A DNA stretch of 64,000 nucleotides from Dugong dugon (taxonomy: Eukaryota > Chordata > Mammalia > Sirenia > Dugongidae), in the NCBI GenBank assembly GCA_030035585.1, contig CM057464.1, positions 75,872,919 to 75,936,918 on the forward strand, read 5' to 3'. A model generated the notes under the pieces. The model searched no databases, was not told the DNA's origin, and was given only the letters and a program-made list of their open reading frames with translations. Of this stretch, positions 58,088 to 64,000 are shown one piece after another (the first letter of the stretch is position 1; each line of letters opens with the position of its first letter). The translations under genes were made by a program, and so were the position numbers.

Positions 58088-60461
58088 TAGGCATACCTTG
58101 CTTTATCACGCTTCGCTTTATTGCACTTCACAGATACTGCATTTTTTACAAATTGAAAGTTTGTGGCAACCTTGACTCTAGGAAGTCAATTGGGACCATT
58201 TTTCTAACAGCACGTGCTCACGTCATGTCTCTGTGTCACATTTTTGTAATTCTCACAATTTTTCAAACTTTTTCATTATTATTATATCTATTATGGTGAT
58301 ATGTGATCAGTGATCTTCGATGTTATTATTGTAATTGTTTTGGGGTGCCACAAACTGCACCCATATAAGATGGTAAACTTAATTGATAAACGTGTGTGTT
58401 CTGACTGCTCCACTGACCTGCCCTTCCCTTGTCTCTCTACTTCTCCCTATTCCCTGAGACACAACAATATTGAAATTAGGCCAATTAATAACCTACAATG
58501 GCCTTTAAGTGTTCAAGTGAAAGGAAAATTTGCACGTTTCTCACTTTAAATCGAAAGCTAAAATGATTAAGGGTAGTGAAGAAGGCATATAGAGAGCTGA
58601 GATAGGTCAAAAGCTAGGCCTCTTGCACCCAACAGTTAGCCAAGTTGTGAATGCAAAGGAGAAGTTCTTGAAGGAAATTGAAAGTGCTACTCCAGTGAAC
58701 ACATGAATGATAAGAAAGCAAAACAGTCTTATTGCTGAAATGGAGAATGTTTTAGTGGTCTGGATAGAAGATCAAACCAGCTGCAACATTCCCTTAAGCC
58801 AAAAGCTAATCCAGAGCAATGCTATGACTCTCTTCAATTCTATGAAGGCTGAGAGAGGTGAGGAAGCTGCAAAAGAAAAGTTTGAAGTTAGCAGAGGTTG
58901 ATTCATGAGGTTTAGGGAAAGATGCCATCTCTGTAGCAAAAGTGCAAGGTGAAGCAGCAAGTGCTGATATAGAAGCTGCAGCAAGTTATTCAGAAGATCT
59001 AGCTAAGATAATTGATGAAGGTGGCTACACTGAACGATAGATTTTTAGTGTAGACGAAACAGTTTTATATTGGAAGAAGATACCGTCTAGGGTTTTCATA
59101 GCTAGAGAGAAGACGTCAATCTTTGGCTTCAAAGTTTCAAAGGACGGGCTGACTCTCTTGTTAGGGGCTAATACAGCTGGTAACTTTAAGTTGAAGCCAA
59201 TGCTCATTTACCATTTTGAAAATCTTACGGCCCTTGAGAATTTGCTAAATCTACTCTGCCTGTACACTATAAATGGAAAAACAAAGCCTGGATGACAGCA
59301 CTTGTGTTTATAACCTGGTTTACTGAATATTTTAAGCCTACTGTTGAGAACTACTGCCAAGAAGAAAAGATTCCTTTCAAAATATTACTGCTTATTGACA
59401 ATGCACCCAAGAGTTCTGATGGAGATGTACAAGGAGATTAATGTTGTTTTCACACCTGCTAAAACAACATCCATTCTGTAGCCCATGGATCAAGGAGTAA
59501 TTTTGACTTTCAAGTCTTATTATTTAAGAAATACATTTTGTAAGCCATAGCTGTCATACACAGTGACTCCTCTGATGGATCTGGGCAGAGTAAATTGAAA
59601 ACTTTTGGGAAAGGATTCACCATTCTTGATGCCATTGAGGACATTCATGATTCACAGGAGGAGGTCAAAATATCAACAGTAATAGGAGTTTAGAAGAAGT
59701 TGATTCCAACCATCATGGATGACTTTGAGCGGCTCAAGACTTTAGTGCAGGAAGTAACTGCAGATATGGTGGAAATAGCAAGAGACTAGAATTAGAAGTG
59801 GAACCCAAAGATGTGACAGAGTTGCTACAATCTCTTGATAAAACTTTAACGGATGAGGAGTTGCTTCTTATGGATGAGCAAACAATGGTTTCTTGAGATG
59901 GAAACTACTCCTAGTGAAGATGCTGTGAACATCAAAGGGTTTAGAATATTATATAAACTTAGTTGATAAAGCAGTGGCAGGGTTTGAGAGGATTGACTCC
60001 AATTTTGAAAGAAGCTCTACTGTAGATAAAATGCTATCAAACATCATCGCATGCTACAGAGAAATCTTTTGTGAAAGGAAGAGTCAATCGATGCAGCAAA
60101 TTTCACTGTTGTCTTATTTTAAGAAATTGCCACAGCCACCCCAGCCTTCAGCAACCACCATCCTGATCAGTCAGCATCCATCAACATCAAGGCAAGACCC
60201 TCCATCAGCAAAAAGATTACGACTTGTTGAAGGCTCAGATTACGGTTAGCATTTTTTAGCAATAAAGAATTTTTTAATTAAGTTATGTACTTTTTTTTTA
60301 AGACACAATGCTATTGCACACTTAATAGACTGCAACATAGTGTAAATATAACTTTCATATGCCCTGGGAAAGCAAAAAATTAATGAGACTTGCTTTATTG
60401 TGATATTCGCTTTATTGTGGTGGTCTGGAACCAAACCCGCCATATCTCCAAGTTATGCCTC
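58088..60461 (+). mobile_element. Tigger1 DNA transposon, full length, dead
   Basis: A pogo-superfamily (TcMar-Tigger) cut-and-paste element of ~2.37 kb with terminal inverted repeats: tAGGCATACC-like start at 58088 and gttatgcct-like end at 60461. TA dinucleotides flank both ends, as expected for Tc1/mariner-type target duplication. The interior follows Tigger1 from end to end without large deletions. Confidence 0.93.
58498..60249 (+). pseudogene. Tigger1 transposase pseudogene
   Basis: Start ATG at 58498 (MAFKCSSERK) and stop at 60247-60249. N-terminal CENP-B-like helix-turn-helix, then a DDE domain. Acidic catalytic motifs are visible as VDET (59049-59060) and LLIDNAP (about 59388-59408). 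Small indels break the frame: one base lost near 58560, and about eight missing just after IDNAP near 59408. Intact pieces include 58707-58901 and 59974-60249. The family gave rise to domesticated genes, but this copy cannot encode a full protein. Confidence 0.9.
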
Positions 60462-60612
60462 TATGTAGAAATGTTGTCACGACTTCTTTACTTGCCTGTT
60501 CAAAGCTTTATTTTTAATTTCTGATTGGTTCCAGTTTGGACGTTCACAGTGCTAAATGAAAGACAGATGCCTTGATGTAAATCTGGAAATATTCTTAAAA
60601 CTAGTGCAGTGC
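60240..60612 (+). repeat. Second copy of the Tigger1 3' end plus flank
   Basis: Native right end of the Tigger1 and ~150 bp of its flank; partner of 57583-57955, offset about 2.65 kb. Confidence 0.88.
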
Positions 60613-61179
60613 CTCTGCATGCAAAGTGAACTATAGAATTTAAGCAATTACTTTGATCAGTTAATCAAGATGTGGTTTGATTAGTTAGCTGATACGTGCT
60701 TTGGAGTTGAGCTTGATGCATAAAGGTTCACTTTGCTTGGATATTGCATGTATTACCATTTTGCCAGTTTTTTGTATTTATTATCTACTACAGTGTGATA
60801 AGAATTTGGGTGTAATTTATTTGGGAGATAATCCTAGGAAGCATGATCAGGGAGTAGGTATGTAAGACATGAAAGAGACGACAGCCACTAAGCGGTGCAT
60901 TGATAAGCAGGTTACGGCAGTGGGCAAGTGGGCAAGTGGGCTCAGTCCCACTGGGAGCCTCCTGAGGCACTGCATACAACCTGTTGTTTTTGAGCAGCCT
61001 CATCTATTTAGCCCAATACTGTAAAATTTTTATCATTTTCTATGAGTGTTACCGTATGAAAAAGTTTGGGAGACATTACTATAAAGAATGGTCAAGAGAA
61101 TGGCAGGAGAATGGAAAATTTAAAGTTAAGCAGCAGGATCAGAAAGTGTGAAGGTAAGTGGTTGGAGGCTTATGGTCTA

Positions 61180-61290
61180 TATATACACTTGGAAACTTGG
61201 AAAACTCTGGGAAAGAAAAATTTTATATACTTGGAAAACTGTCTTTATATACTTGGAAAACTGTCTGGGAAAGAAAAATTCAGATAAAAA
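61180..61290 (+). repeat. Short tandem repeat
   Basis: The module tatacttggaaaactgtct with ctgggaaagaaaaatt spacers recurs about three times, giving long overlapping open frames in two registers. Confidence 0.75.
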
Positions 61291-61374
61291 CAGTCACTGG
61301 GTGGAAAACACAGGGAGGCAAATGGAAGTTTCTATCAAAATTATCTCAAAGCAAAATAGACTGCCTTATGAAGG

Positions 61375-61550
61375 GCAATACATTCTCTCATTTAATTCTT
61401 ATAACAGTCATGTGGATTGGAGTCCTTACTTTTCCTGCCAAACCCCAACCCATACTATACATGAGAAAACTGGTTTCAGAGGTTTCGTTATTCATCCAGG
61501 GTCACAAGCTAGTAACTCCAAGTGCAAAGATTAGGATTTAAGTTTTTCTC
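61375..61550 (-). repeat. MIR
   Basis: Antisense MIR: 'tctcatttaattcttataac', 'catgagaaaactggtttcag', 'tcatccagggtcacaagcta'. Confidence 0.7.
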
Positions 61551-62994
61551 AATTTCAGGCACACTAGTTCTCTCTCCCAGGAAGTGTATAAGCAGAGACT
61601 GGTTGACTATTTAGAAGTTGAAGGGGGGATTCCCATAATATGGTAGAGAACCAGATGACTTTCAAGCTTTCTGCCATTAACAATTCCATAACGTTGTGAA
61701 ATAACTATCATATGTTAAGCCCATAATACTTCTTTAATTTAAGAATTCAAATTAAGAGCTGAAAAGTTCTTGTTTATTTTAAAGGACACTACTTGATTGT
61801 GAATTACTCTTGATTTGGTACTAATAAAAACAGTTTTGCTAATTGTTTAAAACATTTGTTATTAGCATCTCTCTTTAATTAAACTGGAACATACTATTCA
61901 AATCAATAATAGCTTAGGGAACCAGAGGTGATGAAAAATAAAGTGGTGAAGTGGTCAATCAAGAAAAGGTTGTAAATTAATAAAGGTTAGAAATGGAAAT
62001 AAGCATGAAGTCCAGATATAGAAAATGCACAAGGGCAGATTATGCCTGACATTGTTAGTTTCCTTCAACTCAGGAATGTAGCCATAATGCCCGCTAGGTG
62101 GTGCTCAAATTACTATATAGAATTCCATGACCTCCTGTAGGCTGGAAGGATATTAAATGTTAGAACCAAAAGGGAGAAAATATTATATGATTTGAGCCTC
62201 AAGGCATGAAGATTTCATTTAGTGAGAGACCTATAATGGCACCTTTCTTGATATCATATGGTATCAAAGTGTCTGTGCACAAAAGGTGAAAAAACATACT
62301 ATCTCAGAGCTAAGGCTAATGTTTTTGTTAGGAAAGTCAATTGCATTCAATATTATTTCTATTGCGCTTTTAGAAGAATTTTAATAACTAGGTTCTGGAA
62401 CATCATGGAGATTTTCAATGTATTATTACAACTTTTGACCACCACCAGTGTTAAGAATGTTCTTTTTCCACATTTATACATAGCCTTTCAACTTCATCTA
62501 CAGAATGGGTAAGACATGGATCAATAATTCTGTCAAACAATGATTTTTAGGGAGGGAGAGGCAAGCAGAATGAAATACCAATTTGTGAAGCAAGAAAGCA
62601 AGACTCTATTACCGTATATTTTCAGGCTATGTAAGGCACAATATTAAAGTTTCCCCCCACCCCCAAGTCCAGGTCAATACACATATTTGCTTTCTCCAGT
62701 CCTGTACTTGGACTTCCAGGATGCTAGAGAAACCTCTCATAAGAGGGCAGTTTGGTGCCATTACAAAATCAAGGTTTTGGAGGTAGGGCGGGGCTTCTGG
62801 AAAGATGGCAACTTGAATGCATTCCACCTTGCTTTCACTGCAAACTCAACCCAACTACCACTGCTGAGTCACCAAGTTCCTGGGCCTGAGGTGACTGGAG
62901 AGTGCTGGTTCTGTTGGAGTCTTCATGAAAAACAGAACTGCACAGAATTTCTCACCATAGGCCAACAGAACTCCCCCTTCATTTCCACTTAAAG

Positions 62995-63400
62995 ATTAAC
63001 AAGAATGTCCATAGCAATAGTGTTCATAATAGCAAAAATTACAAACCACCTACACATCAATTAATAGAAAAGTGAATAAATTAGCTGTGATATATTTATA
63101 CAACGGAATATTATATACAGCAGTGACAAGGAAGGAACTGGAGCTCAATGTTTCAATTGGATAAATCTCAAAAACATAGAATTGAACAAAGAAAGAAAAC
63201 AAGCAAATAGTAGTAGTATACTAGAATCCTATCATTAATAAAAAGTTAAAGTTAAAAACTATAAAACTGTAAAACAATACTGTATATTATATATACTATA
63301 TAAAATATATATACTATATATTTTAAAAATAAAGGATAGTGGTTACTTTTTAGGAAAGAAAAAGCATGGATGGGAGGAAGCATACAGGGGCTTTAATTGT
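62995..63400 (+). repeat. Old L1M 3'-end fragment
   Basis: 'atagtgttcataatagcaaa', 'acaacggaatattatataca', 'aaaggatagtggttactttt'. Diverged. Confidence 0.65.
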
Positions 63401-63489
63401 AACTGTAATATTTTAATTCTTAAGTTGAATGGTGGGTAGAGACATGACCATTAAAATATAATTTATAGTTTTTTGCATGTCTCAAATAA

Positions 63490-63565
63490 TTAAAAGAAAG
63501 GTGAGAAGAAGGAGGAGGAGGAAAGGGAGGTGAAGAAAGAGAAGGAAGAAGGAGAGGAATGGGAA
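63490..63565 (+). repeat. Purine-rich (GA) tract
   Basis: Almost pure A/G on the plus strand (gaagaaggaggaggaggaaa and similar). Confidence 0.85.
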
Positions 63566-63777
63566 GACCAACCTGGAAGGGTCAAGGATAGGAACTGGCA
63601 GGCCAGTTAGGCCAGTGAGTTCTAGGAGGTGTGTGGTTTTAGGCAAGAAGCTGCCATCACAGAGACTCAGTACAAAAAGAGAGAACACAGGGAGGATGGA
63701 TCTGAGGTCAAAGTGTGGGACTTCTGGAAAATAAGATGATATAGTGAGGATGAGAAGGCATCCTTTCAAATGAGGTA

Positions 63778-63905
63778 GTTGCATTCATTCATCCAAAATA
63801 TATTTATTAACTGTATGTGCTCTGCCCTGTCCTAGGATACAGCAGTGTACAAACCAGCCAAAAATCCACCCTCATGGAGACTACGTGTCTGGTAGACACA
63901 TCTTT
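63778..63905 (-). repeat. L2 3'-end fragment
   Basis: Antisense L2: 'ttgcattcattcatccaaaa', 'cctaggatacagcagtgtac', 'ccctcatggagactacg'. A further L2-like start is seen at 63965-64000. Confidence 0.75.
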
Positions 63906-64000
63906 TCTGTGTCTAGCTTATATGTGTGGGAACTTCCGACGTATACATCCAGGGAAAGATAAGAGATTTATTCACTCTAAAAATGTGTATTGAACACTTG

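Larger units (their letters stand above)
60615..62990. other. Gene-free stretch
   Basis: Contains a small tandem repeat (61180-61290) and a MIR (61375-61550); 62785-62990 has a GC-richer segment (gggcggggcttctggaaag) that may be an old L1 5' relic. Open frames here lack domains. Confidence 0.45.

Noticed and set aside
1..64000. CRISPR arrays, operons, phage or plasmid modules
   Set aside because: No regularly spaced direct repeats, ribosome binding sites or dense coding; the sequence is plainly mammalian.

Overview
This window is mammalian nuclear DNA, almost certainly from an afrotherian and most likely an elephant or close paenungulate relative. The diagnosis rests on the repeats. There are over two dozen AfroSINE copies (tRNA-derived head, short body, tail shared with an RTE LINE). 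There are also several copies of that RTE/BovB-type LINE, a young L1 lineage with a long unusual 3' UTR, and eutherian background repeats (MIR, L2, MLT1, L1M, Tigger1). Splice-like, CpG-island and retroposon signals are present; nothing bacterial, viral or plasmid-like is seen.

Layout. Positions 1-360 are a CpG-rich promoter with GC boxes and two NRF1-like motifs, followed by a possible non-coding first exon with a good splice donor at 352. The rest reads as intron or intergenic DNA: I could not identify an intact protein-coding exon. 745-2310 has L1M and L2 relics and a tRNA-Gly-headed SINE. 4.9-6.1 kb has two AfroSINEs and an L1 3' end. 8.0-8.5 kb is an MLT1 LTR. 9.3-9.95 kb is an RTE tail. 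11.4-15.1 kb is an L2 with a local inverted duplication. 16-18.5 kb is a dense nest of SINEs, an RTE tail and an unusual 729-bp insert. 23.7-26.3 kb is the 3' half of a degenerate L1, followed by a fragment resembling the start of SNX7. 27-27.9 kb is a 5'-inverted RTE. 34.6-35.2 kb holds three AfroSINEs inserted serially at one target. 36.9-41.4 kb holds head-to-tail RTE copies, one nearly full length. 43-44 kb is an L1 inside a MIR. 45.1-46.9 kb is an RTE and a SINE at one target. 50.2-51.6 kb is an L1 3' end with tandem 3' UTR units. 54.9-56.6 kb is an old L1 with two younger insertions. 57.6-60.6 kb is a complete but dead Tigger1 plus a partial duplicate of its 3' end and flank. The remainder is MIR/L2/L1M fragments and anonymous AT-rich DNA.

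How the parts relate. The RTE LINE is the likely engine for the AfroSINEs and the tRNA-Gly SINE: all share its 3' end, and the longer SINE forms also carry sequence matching its 5' end. I did not find a previously undescribed functional system. The interesting content is structural: serial target re-use, composite SINE architecture, a local palindrome, tandem RTEs and aberrant L1/RTE insertions. Repeat names come from recognition by eye, so family names are firmer than subfamily names or exact edges.
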